DNA of 64,000 nucleotides from Bacteroides cellulosilyticus (GTDB lineage: Bacteria > Bacteroidota > Bacteroidia > Bacteroidales > Bacteroidaceae), in assembly GCF_020091405.1 (NCBI RefSeq), contig NZ_CP081903.1:1240001-1304000 (forward strand), read 5' to 3'. The notes below the pieces were generated by a model. It had not been told where the DNA came from, ran no database searches, and was given only the letters and a program-made list of their open reading frames with translations. Position 1 is the stretch's first letter, and each line of letters starts with the position of its first letter. Both the position numbers and the translations under genes were made by a program. This document shows positions 18,225 to 27,352 of the stretch, one piece after another.

Positions 18225-18257
18225 CAAAGATACGTTTTTTTCATATTCAATAACAAA
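18225..18257 (-). promoter_or_regulatory. Predicted promoter reading leftwards
   Basis: On the minus strand TTTG (18254-18257) is followed by 21 nt and TATCTTTG (18225-18232), a full match to the Bacteroides -33/-7 pattern TTTG-N19-21-TAnnTTTG. Confidence 0.7.
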
Positions 18258-18293
18258 ATACCTTTATGTTTTTTACTTTCAGCTTAAAAAACA

Positions 18294-18746
18294 TCAAATT
18301 AAGTCGCTGCAACTCCTCCTTACAAAGAGAGCTGTATATCTTTCGTCGAGCACTCTCCACGATACCGGCAAGGTATAGGTGAAGTCCACCTTCCCCCCCG
18401 TGTGAATCATCATAACCGGGGAGTATTCTCCCGGCTCCAACTCAGGCAGGATCACCAACACCTCTGTGTCGGTATACTTAAACACTCTTTTTACATGTAT
18501 CAATGTGCCCTTATCGGAGACGGGAGAGAGACCCAGGTATATGGTTCCGAGTGAAGATAAGCACAGATTCTCACCCGTGATGACAACAGGAGCGTTTGCA
18601 GTAATGGTGCCGTCGCGCATGCCCGTCAGCGGATCGTATACACTACTGATAACAGGAACTTTCTTCCCGAAAAGCGTCGGAATTTCATTCTTTTCCTGCC
18701 TCTTATGGTGTAACTCTGCCACTATTTTTTTCTTATCTTCCATCAT
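18294..18746 (-). CDS. Hypothetical protein with Ig-like DUF4469-type domain
   Basis: 150 aa from the first of two ATGs at 18746 (AAGGA upstream); the frame extends to a TTG at 18761. A charged N-terminal segment (about 1-35) is followed by a beta-rich domain with VISSVYDPLTGMRDGTITANAPVVITGENL and PGEYSPVMMIHTGGKV. This resembles the Bacteroides C-terminal Ig-like DUF4469 domain, normally fused to an HU-like DNA-binding domain that is missing here. No signal peptide. Role unknown. It is not clearly in an operon with the 17502 gene, because a promoter lies between. Confidence 0.55.
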   Translation of the reverse strand: MMEDKKKIVAELHHKRQEKNEIPTLFGKKVPVISSVYDPLTGMRDGTITANAPVVITGENLCLSSLGTIYLGLSPVSDKGTLIHVKRVFKYTDTEVLVILPELEPGEYSPVMMIHTGGKVDFTYTLPVSWRVLDERYTALFVRRSCSDLI

Positions 18747-19093
18747 ATTAATATCCTTCAATTAGTTAGTAAATGCAGGTTTCACCACAGAGGACACAGA
18801 GGTCACGGAGGTTAGATTATCCCAGAATCAGAAGCATAAACCTCTGTGAACTCTGTGTCCTCTGTGGTGGATTAAACTGCTTCACAAAATTACATCACAA
18901 CGCATACACTTCCGTGCCAGTAATAAGAAATGTAGAACAATCCGGCTTTCTATATATGACTGCCTAAGGTTCATCAAACACAATTTTCGGAAATACGCCC
19001 TCCGAAGAAAGAAATGTTACGATTTTCGAAACAAGTAGCCCTCCAAAAGTGTTAAATAGACAATAGACAAACCTCTAACTCAGACAGAAGATT
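18747..19093. other. 347-bp intergenic interval with a dispersed inverted repeat
   Basis: Holds the inverted repeat at 18783-18869 and the upstream region of the regulator gene at 19094. The short frame 18773-18967 simply reads through the repeat and is not credible as a gene. Confidence 0.6.
18783..18869. repeat. Dispersed inverted repeat, copy 1 (CACCACAGAGGACACAGAG family)
   Basis: 31-nt arms at 18783-18813 and 18839-18869 match at 29 positions and enclose a 25-nt loop. The element is homologous over arms and loop to 33380-33468 in this window. There is no coding capacity. Confidence 0.85.
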
Positions 19094-20053
19094 ATGATAA
19101 CAAACGAGTTAAACACAGGATTAGTTAATGCCGTCAGAGAGAAACTCCCATCCAAAGAAAATCTTGCCAATACTTTAATGGACATTCTTTATATAGGCAA
19201 AGAAGCTATCTACCGCCGGCTCCGCGGTGAAGTACCTTTCACCCTGACCGAAGCAGCCATTATATCCCGTAAACTGGGTATATCGCTGGATAAAATGATA
19301 GGCGTAAGCTTTCAGGATAATGCCGTTTTCGACATGAATATAGTGAGTAGCAGCAAGCCTCTCGAAACCTACTACTCCATTCTGGAAAAGCAGGTAGAGT
19401 TATTCCGGAAGGTGAAGGATGAAGAGTACTCGGAAATCGGGACTTCATCCAATATCATTCCGCTGACCCTTTCACTGAACTATAATATGCTTTCTAAATT
19501 CCGGCTGTTCAAATGGATGTACCAGAATGAAAACATAAAGTGCAAGCATTTTGAAGAAATGGAAATCCCGCAGAAGATAGTGGACAAGCAGAAGGAATAC
19601 GCCCATGCGGTAGACCATATCCACTCCGTAGATTACATCTGGGACAATATGATTTTCAGCCATCTGGTCAATGATATCCAGTACTTCTGCGACGTGCATC
19701 TCATCTCCGACGAAGATAAGAACCTCCTCAAGGAAGAACTGCTTTTAGTAGTGGACGACCTGGAAGAACTGGCCTCCCGCGGAAAGAGCAAGACGGGCAA
19801 CAACGTCAAAATCTATATTTCAAATATTAACTTCGAGGCCACTTACAGTTACTTGGACACAAGCAGCATACAGCTCAGTCTGATCCGGATATACTCCATC
19901 AACTCCATCACCACGCAGGACAGCGAGATGTTCCGCGGTCTGAAGGAGTGGATTCAGTCGTTGAAGAAGTTCTCTACGCTGATATCAGAAAGCGGTGAGA
20001 TGCAACGCATCCAATTCTTTAAACAACAGCGGGAAATTATCGGTGCATTATAG
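19094..20053 (+). CDS. HTH-like regulator, paralogue A
   Basis: 319 aa, no signal peptide or membrane helix. Residues ~20-70 (ENLANTLMDILYIGKEAIYRRLRGEVPFTLTEAAIISRKLGISLDKMIG) form a Cro/CI-like helix-turn-helix: the helices around YIGKEAIYRRLRG and TLTEAAIISRKLGIS. The remaining 250 residues are helical with the conserved block FEATYSYLDTSSIQLSLIRIYSINS near the C-terminus. It aligns throughout with the next gene, so the two arose by duplication. The family is common in Bacteroidales as transcription regulators of surface structures. Here the pair converges on the fimbrial operon, a plausible but unproven target. A terminator follows at 20107. Confidence 0.7.
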   Translation: MITNELNTGLVNAVREKLPSKENLANTLMDILYIGKEAIYRRLRGEVPFTLTEAAIISRKLGISLDKMIGVSFQDNAVFDMNIVSSSKPLETYYSILEKQVELFRKVKDEEYSEIGTSSNIIPLTLSLNYNMLSKFRLFKWMYQNENIKCKHFEEMEIPQKIVDKQKEYAHAVDHIHSVDYIWDNMIFSHLVNDIQYFCDVHLISDEDKNLLKEELLLVVDDLEELASRGKSKTGNNVKIYISNINFEATYSYLDTSSIQLSLIRIYSINSITTQDSEMFRGLKEWIQSLKKFSTLISESGEMQRIQFFKQQREIIGAL

Positions 20054-20106
20054 CCTTTACTTTCCGAAAACTGCAATTGTTCAGACAATTATTCTCTATT
20101 ATCGAA

Positions 20107-20135
20107 AACAGATAGAACTCCTATCTGTTTTTTTT
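20107..20135 (+). terminator. Rho-independent terminator after regulator A
   Basis: AACAGATAG and CTATCTGTT flank a 5-nt loop, followed by a run of T, 54 nt after the stop codon. Confidence 0.85.
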
Positions 20136-20231
20136 CATCATTCAACTATCCACTATCCTATTCTTTTCAAATAGAAAATACGCGCGTTTTCTTCACATGA
20201 TTTCAATCACAAAAGTTCCATTAACAAGCTC

Positions 20232-20239
20232 TATATTTG
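20232..20239 (+). promoter_or_regulatory. Predicted -7 box (TATATTTG) of regulator B
   Basis: Exact TAnnTTTG match, 56 nt before the preferred ATG at 20295, after the terminator of regulator A. The second regulator is therefore expressed on its own. No -33 TTTG is seen at normal spacing. Confidence 0.55.
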
Positions 20240-20294
20240 TATATGTCACAAATTCGACCTATGACATTTGATTATTAACAAAAAAGAAGAGGCT

Positions 20295-21257
20295 ATGGCA
20301 AAGAATTACATTGTAAAAGAGTTGATTAATGAAATGAAAGAGAGGATTCCCCAAGGGCAGAACTTAGCCAATTATCTGACAGATACGTTATATATGGGGA
20401 AAGAAGCCGTCTACCGCAGATTGCGAGGAGAAGTCGCATTTACCTTTGATGAAATAGCCGTAATTTCTCATAACCTGGGCATCTCCATCGACCAGATTAT
20501 CGGAAATCATCTATCGAACCGGGTCACTTTCGACCTGAACCTACTGCATTCGCCCAACCTGTATGAAAGTTACCATGAAATCGTTGAGCGCTATCTGCGA
20601 ATTTTCAGTTCGATGAAAGAGGATGGCAACGCCGAAGTATATTCGGCTACCAATACCGTTCCCTTTACCCTCTACTCATCTTATGAGTACTTGTCCAAGT
20701 TCCGCCTGTGCCGTTGGATTTATCAGAACGGAAAGGTGAAGACTCCCAATTCCCTGAGCGATATGCATGTGCCCGATAAAATAATTACCGCTCACAAAAA
20801 GTTAAGCGAGGGATTGAGAAAGCCCAGGAAGACTTTCTTCATATGGGATAGCAACATTTTCCAATCTTTCGTAAAGGAGATAAAGTATTTTGCAGGGCTG
20901 AATTTGATATCCACCTCGGACGTGATGTATCTGAAAAATGAGTTGCAACAATTGCTCATCGACCTGGAACACTTGTCGGTGAAAGGGGAATATAGTGAGG
21001 GGCATGAGCTGTTCATCTATTTGTCGAACATTGATTTTGAAGCGACTTATACGTATGTGAGCAACCGGGATTTCCAAATCAGCCTTTTCAGGGTGTATTC
21101 CATCAATTCGATGGATTCACAAAGCCCGCAGATTTGCCAGCTACAGAAGAACTGGATTCAATCGCTGAAAAGACACTCGACACTGATTTCGGGTAGCGGG
21201 GAGGCGCAGAGGATTGCGTTTCTGGAGAAACAGAGGAGCATTATTGAAACGTTATAG
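20295..21257 (+). CDS. HTH-like regulator, paralogue B
   Basis: 320 aa from the ATG at 20295, chosen because AAGAAGAGG precedes it; a frame-open start at 20268 would add nine residues. The N-terminal HTH (NLANYLTDTLYMGKEAVYRRLRGEVAFTFDEIAVISHNLGIS) is nearly the same as in paralogue A. The C-terminal block FEATYTYVSNRDFQISLFRVYSINSM and the end SLKRHSTLISGSGEAQRIAFLEKQR are also shared. The middle part has diverged more, as expected if it senses a different signal or partner. It is followed after 13 nt by the bidirectional hairpin that separates it from the fimbrial operon. Confidence 0.7.
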   Translation: MAKNYIVKELINEMKERIPQGQNLANYLTDTLYMGKEAVYRRLRGEVAFTFDEIAVISHNLGISIDQIIGNHLSNRVTFDLNLLHSPNLYESYHEIVERYLRIFSSMKEDGNAEVYSATNTVPFTLYSSYEYLSKFRLCRWIYQNGKVKTPNSLSDMHVPDKIITAHKKLSEGLRKPRKTFFIWDSNIFQSFVKEIKYFAGLNLISTSDVMYLKNELQQLLIDLEHLSVKGEYSEGHELFIYLSNIDFEATYTYVSNRDFQISLFRVYSINSMDSQSPQICQLQKNWIQSLKRHSTLISGSGEAQRIAFLEKQRSIIETL

Positions 21258-21270
21258 AAAGAGTAGTATA

Positions 21271-21320
21271 GAATGAGTTGCATCAGAAATGCTTCGAAAG
21301 CATTCTGATACAACTCATTC
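21271..21320. terminator. Bidirectional terminator between regulator B and fimbrial operon
   Basis: GAATGAGTTG...AGAAATGCTT pairs with AAGCATTCTGATACAACTCATTC with one mismatch and one bulge, in the 67-bp gap between convergent genes. Confidence 0.75.
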
Positions 21321-21324
21321 AATC

Positions 21325-24300
21325 TTAATCTGTAACAGTTCGCACACAGCGATAGTTGGGCCAAGTTACTGTTCCAACGGTAGTCCATGCACTGAACTCA
21401 TAGCGATTATGGTCCGTAGAGCGGTTATGCCCGATCACCCAATATTTGCCGTCCCGTTCGGTCAGCGCCCAATGTACAGCGGCTAATTTTTGAAAATCAC
21501 CTCCCCAGTTCATCGAACTGCCAAAACCTTGATCATCGATACTGAACAGCGAACCTCCAAGGCTGTGAACCAGATAAAGTTCACGCTGAGTAGGCAGACG
21601 CCAGCCATCTCCCTTGCCCTCACATATAACCTTTGCTTCTTCCCAAGTTTTACCGCTACTGCTGGTATTCTCTATTTGAAACTTCGGAGCAATCTTATTC
21701 ATCGCGCTACTATTGTCCGGGACCTCGCCTGAAGCAAACAGTGCCGCAGGATCTACTCCTCCATTCGCATCACGAGAGACAATTGTAACTCCTGAAGAAG
21801 CTACCGAAAGATAGGGATACTTTGTCGCCCCGCTATTATTATCTCTCACACAACGAAAATAATTAGTGGTAGACCCAGACTGCGGATAGCCTCCCCCAAA
21901 CTCCAGCTCAAAATACGCCTCAGGGCTTCCTTCCGAATAATATGAAGAGGCCCAATAGTTACCTGTCCAATTTTGATACCAGCCATATATATTCTGACCA
22001 TACGCCTCACTGCTTCCCAACGCATTACCGCCCAACGCACTTACATAAGCAAATGACAGCAACAGTTCACTTGCAGTAGGCAGACGCCAACCATCGCCTA
22101 TATTTCCACATATAGTTTCCGCATCGGCTAAACTTGCCCTACGCCCCTTGGACTGGTTATCCGCGACAAGGAGCCGATTGTCGAACCGAAGCGGGTAAAG
22201 ATAGAAAAGGGGGTCTCCGGCAGTGGTATAGGATTTTGTTTCAGACACCATCTGAAGATCAAGCGTACGATAAAATGGGAAATATGCATCCGCTACAGTA
22301 TGCATTACGTTCCTGAATGTAATTCTTATCGTTCCGCTTTTTCCTTCTTTCCATTTTCCGGCGTGGAGCTTTAGCCTGAAGTCATATCCACGGTTTACAA
22401 CATCATTTCCCTTGCCATCATTATCATTGTCTACCACAGATTCCTGATACATCTTCGAGTCCGCATTCATTCTTCCTGCAATTATATCATTATCCGTGTC
22501 GGTTCGGATCAGTCCGGTTCCATCATCACCGATAACATCCAACTCTTCAACACTCTCGATTGTCCAGTTATTATTAACAAATAACTGTAAATATTGCTCC
22601 GCTCCTAAATGAACTTTGTAGGTGCGGCTATTGTTGATAGTGGGGTAATATCGGAATGAAAACTGTAGCTCACCCTGATTGATTGGCAAAGTAGTAGAAC
22701 CAAGATAGCTGCCATCTTTATCATAGAGATAGAAATTGAACATATCCCAACGCCACCACCAACCAGGAGTATCTGCACTGGTACCATCGCCTGTAAGCCT
22801 TGGGTTGGGGTGCACGGTAAACGCTTGCACCCTTTCAGTGAACGACTTCCTGCTATCTCTATACAATTGCGGAATAAGACCATCAACAGGATACTTAATT
22901 CTGGACAACTCCTCAGTTCCAAAAAGTTGGACGTCAATCTTATCCACGGAAAACATCACATATACCGTCTGCGGCTCAATGGGGAGTTCATCACCGTCAG
23001 GGTTTCTGATCGGGAAGAAAAGGCCATTCTCCAGCTCATTCCCGTATGCATCGACAAATTTGATAATCCCCGGGTCTATCACTCCCTGCGTCACTTTAAT
23101 ATCGTAAGTTAACCGGCCTGCTGTCAGAGTGACGGTCGCCGTGCGGGTGGTTCCGATGATTCCATTATGATAATAAGGAATTCTCAGCAAAAGTTGTGTA
23201 TCCTCGTTCGCAACACCTGACACTGTAGCAGTTCCCGCAGAAAAGCCAAGCCAATCGTTCCCTTCCGTAACAGTAGCCTTCCAGCCACCGGGGTGGTCGG
23301 TAAAGACGTTGATAGCGTATCCGTTGTTCTGATGTTGCGTCACACTGATTTCCGATTCACCCACACCAAGCATATACTGCCCGTTGTAGACTACATCCTT
23401 GACCTTATCCCGGTCGTAAAGTATCAACCGGAACTTAAGATTGGACATGACTGTATAGGATGCCAAAGCCTCCCTGAAACTTTCATAGCCAATGCCCGAA
23501 GCTTCCGTAACGGTGATGATGTATTTATAGTTTCGCTTCAAAGACAGGTATTCAACCTCCTCTCCTATCTCTCCGGTTTTTGTGAAATCCACACGGTAGA
23601 AGGTTGATTTACCGTCACCTATTTTTCCCTTCACAATCAGACAGACAGCGTCCTTGCGGCTCGAAGCTCCGTCTTGTCCCACACCACCGGCATCCTCTGC
23701 AGCAGGTGCCTCGAATGTATAAATCTCTCCGTTATAGGGTGTGTTTCCATTCACGGAATACAGGATTGCATCCCCTTCCTCCGTCTTTTTGCCACCGTCG
23801 GCCGGAAGGTTCGGATCATCCGGAGCCGGATCTTTAAGCTTTCCATCCGCATCCCATGCCGGGGCAATATATCCGATAGTATTATAATTAGCCAGATAAA
23901 CCTCTTCGACCGTGAAGTTCGATGCGGAATTACGAATGTCGATACGCGCCAGCATACGCTTCATGTTGATTCCTGTTATAGAATTCATCGAAGGAGTGAT
24001 TTTCGCCACTTCCTTCTCACCGTACATAGGGAGCCGTGTGTAACCATCAGCCGAGGAACCGTCTGCCGTCCATTTGCCGGTGTGGCTGTGAAGCAGATCT
24101 TCCATCACCTTATCTTTAGTGGTTTCTCCTTTCCTGAATTCCGACGCAATAGCGCCAAGTTCCCTATTCGCCACAACCACGATACAGGTTGATGCGGTAG
24201 TGGGAGAAAGCACAGCAGAGAAATTCACCGTAGAGTTATTATTAGCCAAATCCTGTGTAACTCCCGTGCCACTAACCCATTCCAAATATACTGCAGGAGT

Positions 24301-24555
24301 TTTCGATGCATCAAAAACAAGTATATCCACGGTCTTTATTTCATCTTCTTTCTTGGCTACTCCCGTTCCGGCCATTGTGCGCGAAGAAACGGATGGCATT
24401 TCAACGTCGGGAACCGTCAGGGTGAACCGGACACCACTTCCTGTTTGGGGAGGTATTGACTCAAACTCCTCTTGCACACAACCGGTAAGCCATACCAATG
24501 CCAACAAGGCTGCCAAGAGAAAGTTCTTTCTAAATATTGAGGTCTTATATTGCAT
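21325..24555 (-). CDS. Large fimbrial tip-like lipoprotein with two DUF1566-type domains
   Basis: 1076 aa. The lipobox is WLTGC with Cys26. An N-terminal fimbrillin-like region (VKTVDILVFD, MLARIDIRNSASNFTVEEVYLANYNT) resembles Mfa-type adhesins with a DUF4906-like segment. It is followed by a BACON-like Ig domain (~390-490, QHQNNGYAINVFTDHPGGWKATV) and a jelly-roll-like middle. At the C-terminus are two copies of the C-type-lectin-like DUF1566 fold: WRLPTASELLLSFAYVS...YFRCVRDN (~800-925) and WRLPTQRELYLVHSLGG...NYRCVRTVTD (~975-1076). Such domains often mediate binding, so this protein is a good candidate for the adhesive tip. It is the last gene of the operon, 39 nt after the previous one. 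Confidence 0.75.
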   Translation of the reverse strand: MQYKTSIFRKNFLLAALLALVWLTGCVQEEFESIPPQTGSGVRFTLTVPDVEMPSVSSRTMAGTGVAKKEDEIKTVDILVFDASKTPAVYLEWVSGTGVTQDLANNNSTVNFSAVLSPTTASTCIVVVANRELGAIASEFRKGETTKDKVMEDLLHSHTGKWTADGSSADGYTRLPMYGEKEVAKITPSMNSITGINMKRMLARIDIRNSASNFTVEEVYLANYNTIGYIAPAWDADGKLKDPAPDDPNLPADGGKKTEEGDAILYSVNGNTPYNGEIYTFEAPAAEDAGGVGQDGASSRKDAVCLIVKGKIGDGKSTFYRVDFTKTGEIGEEVEYLSLKRNYKYIITVTEASGIGYESFREALASYTVMSNLKFRLILYDRDKVKDVVYNGQYMLGVGESEISVTQHQNNGYAINVFTDHPGGWKATVTEGNDWLGFSAGTATVSGVANEDTQLLLRIPYYHNGIIGTTRTATVTLTAGRLTYDIKVTQGVIDPGIIKFVDAYGNELENGLFFPIRNPDGDELPIEPQTVYVMFSVDKIDVQLFGTEELSRIKYPVDGLIPQLYRDSRKSFTERVQAFTVHPNPRLTGDGTSADTPGWWWRWDMFNFYLYDKDGSYLGSTTLPINQGELQFSFRYYPTINNSRTYKVHLGAEQYLQLFVNNNWTIESVEELDVIGDDGTGLIRTDTDNDIIAGRMNADSKMYQESVVDNDNDGKGNDVVNRGYDFRLKLHAGKWKEGKSGTIRITFRNVMHTVADAYFPFYRTLDLQMVSETKSYTTAGDPLFYLYPLRFDNRLLVADNQSKGRRASLADAETICGNIGDGWRLPTASELLLSFAYVSALGGNALGSSEAYGQNIYGWYQNWTGNYWASSYYSEGSPEAYFELEFGGGYPQSGSTTNYFRCVRDNNSGATKYPYLSVASSGVTIVSRDANGGVDPAALFASGEVPDNSSAMNKIAPKFQIENTSSSGKTWEEAKVICEGKGDGWRLPTQRELYLVHSLGGSLFSIDDQGFGSSMNWGGDFQKLAAVHWALTERDGKYWVIGHNRSTDHNRYEFSAWTTVGTVTWPNYRCVRTVTD

Positions 24556-24594
24556 ATTTCAATTTCCTTTCTTCTATATATTATGTATCTACCG

Positions 24595-26202
24595 CTACGG
24601 TACAGTCAATATTACCGACATGGGTGGATTATCACCGTTCGTATTGCTCAGTGTAAGCGTGGCTTTTTTACCGGTCACAGCATTTGCTTTGAAATAGAAA
24701 TAAACCGCACCACCACTCTTACCTATTGACTCTAATATGGTTTCTGTATTGAGCAGAATATTATCAGTATCTTCCACTTGGGTTATTTTCCACTCCCACC
24801 AACCCGGATTGCCCGAGGTAAAAACAATCTTCCGACGTTGCATGATCCCGCTTCCTCCATCACTGCTGTCTAATTGCACATCATAGTGCATCCACACTCC
24901 GTCTGCACTCCATTGTTGTAGAGACACTTGACGCCGCAGATTACCTGCACTAACATAGAACCTCATCCACCGTTCAGGTTCAGTATCAGAATCAAATTCG
25001 GATATTGAGACATTTACATTATACGTATACACACCTTCCGAAAAGGATGGCGGTGTTATATTGACTGTTGCCCAATCTTCCATAGCATTTAGGTCTAATG
25101 TCGCACCTGCATCATAGCCTGTATACGGTTCCGCATCATAGTTCGTTTTCACTTCTATGTTGACAGTGGCGGCATCACCGGCTGTCTGCACCTTAGTTTG
25201 CGACAATTTAAGATAATACTGCTTGTCGAAAATCACATTTACCGGACTCTCGCCCCACTCAAGAGGAGTGGCTGACAGTTGATAGGTCTCATTCGATATC
25301 GTAAAGTTATAGTTGATATATTCTCCCGACTCCCAAGTATGCGGATTCTTAGTGACAATCTCGCTGAGCAGGAATTCATAATCGCCATAGTTAGTGGTGA
25401 CAACGATCTTGGCTGTTGCAGAGAAGTTGTCGGTCGGTAACATGAGGAATGTATCACCAATCAAGGTAGCATCCTCGGTCACCGTCTTATTTCCGGTGGG
25501 GGTAGAAGCGATACTTCCGGTGGTAACATCGCTCCAGACAAACTTCGGTTTGTTATTCTTCGTAGTGGTGGTCGGGATTTCAGCCACAGTGAGCTTGCCG
25601 CTTTGCCCCACATTCTGAAACTCTATTTTCTCGATGGTTACTTCATCAGGTACCGGGGCTACCTTTTTGAATGTAAAGGTAACCTTAGTCAGTGTATGGT
25701 AGAAGTGTATATTCACACCTTCCACCCATGCAGGTCCCGATACAGCCGCCAGTACATCCACATGATTAGAGGCTGCCGCATTCGCTGTATAGTTCAGCAC
25801 CATTTCGCTGGGGTCGGTGAAATCCGTAGTGGGTACATTCGCACCGCTGAACGGATACCAGGAAAAGAACCTCATGCTCGCATTTTGCAAGCCGGGCCAA
25901 TATTGCAGCGGCGAGATCGTAGCGGTCAGGTCGGCATTTACTCTGGCACTTGCATTGAAATATTGTTGAGGAGCAGAAGAATTGGGTGTCAGAGAACCGA
26001 AAAGACCAAATGTTTCTCCTTTCAGGTCGGTATTCGAGGATATAACCGTACCACGAGTGTCGACATTGCCGCCTTCTCCGATACGTTGCACAACAATCAA
26101 TTCCTTATCGCACGTCATCTCTTCGCCGATACACGAAAAAAGGACAGCCGAAAGAATAGCCGTTGTTATAATCATCCTGATATTATTTATAGTCTTTATC
26201 AT
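24595..26202 (-). CDS. Fimbrillin-family lipoprotein (accessory subunit)
   Basis: 535 aa. The lipobox is AVLFSC with Cys24. The N-terminal half carries Mfa-like fimbrillin features (TFGLFGSLTPNSS, SMRFFSWYPFSG, YHTLTKVTFTFKKVAP, ESGEYINYNFTIS). The C-terminal ~200 residues form two further beta domains (KLSQTKVQTAGDAATVNIEVKTNYDAEP; RQVSLQQWSADGVWMHYDVQ). It probably polymerises by donor-strand exchange after lipoprotein processing, as known for Bacteroidales type V pili. It lies between two other accessory subunits in the same strand and order. Confidence 0.75.
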   Translation of the reverse strand: MIKTINNIRMIITTAILSAVLFSCIGEEMTCDKELIVVQRIGEGGNVDTRGTVISSNTDLKGETFGLFGSLTPNSSAPQQYFNASARVNADLTATISPLQYWPGLQNASMRFFSWYPFSGANVPTTDFTDPSEMVLNYTANAAASNHVDVLAAVSGPAWVEGVNIHFYHTLTKVTFTFKKVAPVPDEVTIEKIEFQNVGQSGKLTVAEIPTTTTKNNKPKFVWSDVTTGSIASTPTGNKTVTEDATLIGDTFLMLPTDNFSATAKIVVTTNYGDYEFLLSEIVTKNPHTWESGEYINYNFTISNETYQLSATPLEWGESPVNVIFDKQYYLKLSQTKVQTAGDAATVNIEVKTNYDAEPYTGYDAGATLDLNAMEDWATVNITPPSFSEGVYTYNVNVSISEFDSDTEPERWMRFYVSAGNLRRQVSLQQWSADGVWMHYDVQLDSSDGGSGIMQRRKIVFTSGNPGWWEWKITQVEDTDNILLNTETILESIGKSGGAVYFYFKANAVTGKKATLTLSNTNGDNPPMSVILTVP

Positions 26203-26246
26203 CTTACTTCTTTTCCGAAATTAAAAAACACAACCGGTGAAAGGTA

Positions 26247-27350
26247 TTACAAATCCATATCCAGATCAATGTCTTGCCTGTCACCCCAATCTTCTACGGT
26301 TATCGTCAGTATCTGAATACCGATTTTTCCCACACGTGCCGTTATCTGGTACACGTTGTTCCGCCGGATCTCCGTAAAAGGCTGCGCTGTCGGGCTGCCT
26401 TTATCATCAACTTTCGTTATGGTTTCAATCACCTTTTCAGTTATCCCAGTGACATCCGAAGGACCTTTCGGGACATTAGCCATACTGACAGCCAGCCGAT
26501 CGGAATAATCCGACTTGAATATGCGTTCGGCAGTATAGAACGAGCAAAGTAATTTCCGGTTTTTAGCTCCGGTAGCCGATGAATACGCCCACGTTTCTGA
26601 TGTTGTTGCCGTCCAGGCACCGGGCAACAAATCGCTTTCCGGCACGTCTTCCTTCACTTTACCGTAATTCTTTGAAGGATTGGCATTATCTCGTGTGCCA
26701 TTGTCCACGTTTCCCATCACGAAATAACTATCGTTGGAGAGATTGTGCAAAGTGACACTGGTGCTTCCGGCAGTATATCCGGTCACCGCCCCACCGTCTA
26801 TAGCTTCGAGAAAGACATCTACCCGGGCTACGGCACGTTCGATTACCATTTTCACTGATTTGGTTTCTGCTGATGCTACAGATATACCTCGAATCACCCC
26901 TGTCATAGGCATCCCAGTCGTAGAAGCAATCTCACCATTGCTGTCCAGTATGGAGGCAATGGAATAATCCAGTTCTTGCAACAGCGGTAGTTCGGTAATG
27001 CCGTTAAGCTCTGCGGTGAGACTTTGCGGCTCATTGGCTATGACTATAACTATTATATCCTTGTTGGGAACCACTTTGAGAAGTTGTGCGGTTATATCGG
27101 TGGCTGTGCCCGGAGTATCTAATATGACGAGTTTATTCACATCCAGTATCGCGCCACTGGTCGCGTTACCGAATACGATAAACCGGATGGATTTTATCTC
27201 CTCCTGCCGTTCCGCATCCCCATCGTCCACCAATCCGATGCTAAGCTGCGCCCGGGTAAGGGTAGGCAGTTCATCGGCCGCATCTCTGCTGCATGCGAAC
27301 AAAAGGGTTGTGAATACCAAACAAATAATATGTAATAGCTTTATTCTCAT
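26247..27350 (-). CDS. Fimbrial minor-subunit lipoprotein
   Basis: 367 aa. The lipobox is TLLFAC with Cys20. Features of the FimA/Mfa N-terminal domain are IKSIRFIVFGNATSGAILD, KDIIVIVIANEP and VIERAVARVDVFLEAI. The end, QITARVGKIGIQILTITVEDWGD, is the usual closing strand of Bacteroidales fimbrillins. The start of the preceding gene's stop is only 2 nt away, so the two are translationally linked. Expected to be an anchor-proximal or tip accessory subunit; which of these is not decidable from sequence. Confidence 0.72.
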   Translation of the reverse strand: MRIKLLHIICLVFTTLLFACSRDAADELPTLTRAQLSIGLVDDGDAERQEEIKSIRFIVFGNATSGAILDVNKLVILDTPGTATDITAQLLKVVPNKDIIVIVIANEPQSLTAELNGITELPLLQELDYSIASILDSNGEIASTTGMPMTGVIRGISVASAETKSVKMVIERAVARVDVFLEAIDGGAVTGYTAGSTSVTLHNLSNDSYFVMGNVDNGTRDNANPSKNYGKVKEDVPESDLLPGAWTATTSETWAYSSATGAKNRKLLCSFYTAERIFKSDYSDRLAVSMANVPKGPSDVTGITEKVIETITKVDDKGSPTAQPFTEIRRNNVYQITARVGKIGIQILTITVEDWGDRQDIDLDMDL

Positions 27351-27352
27351 TC

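Noticed and set aside
18773..18967. 64-aa frame across the inverted repeat
   Set aside because: Its sequence is dictated by the dispersed repeat; not conserved as protein.
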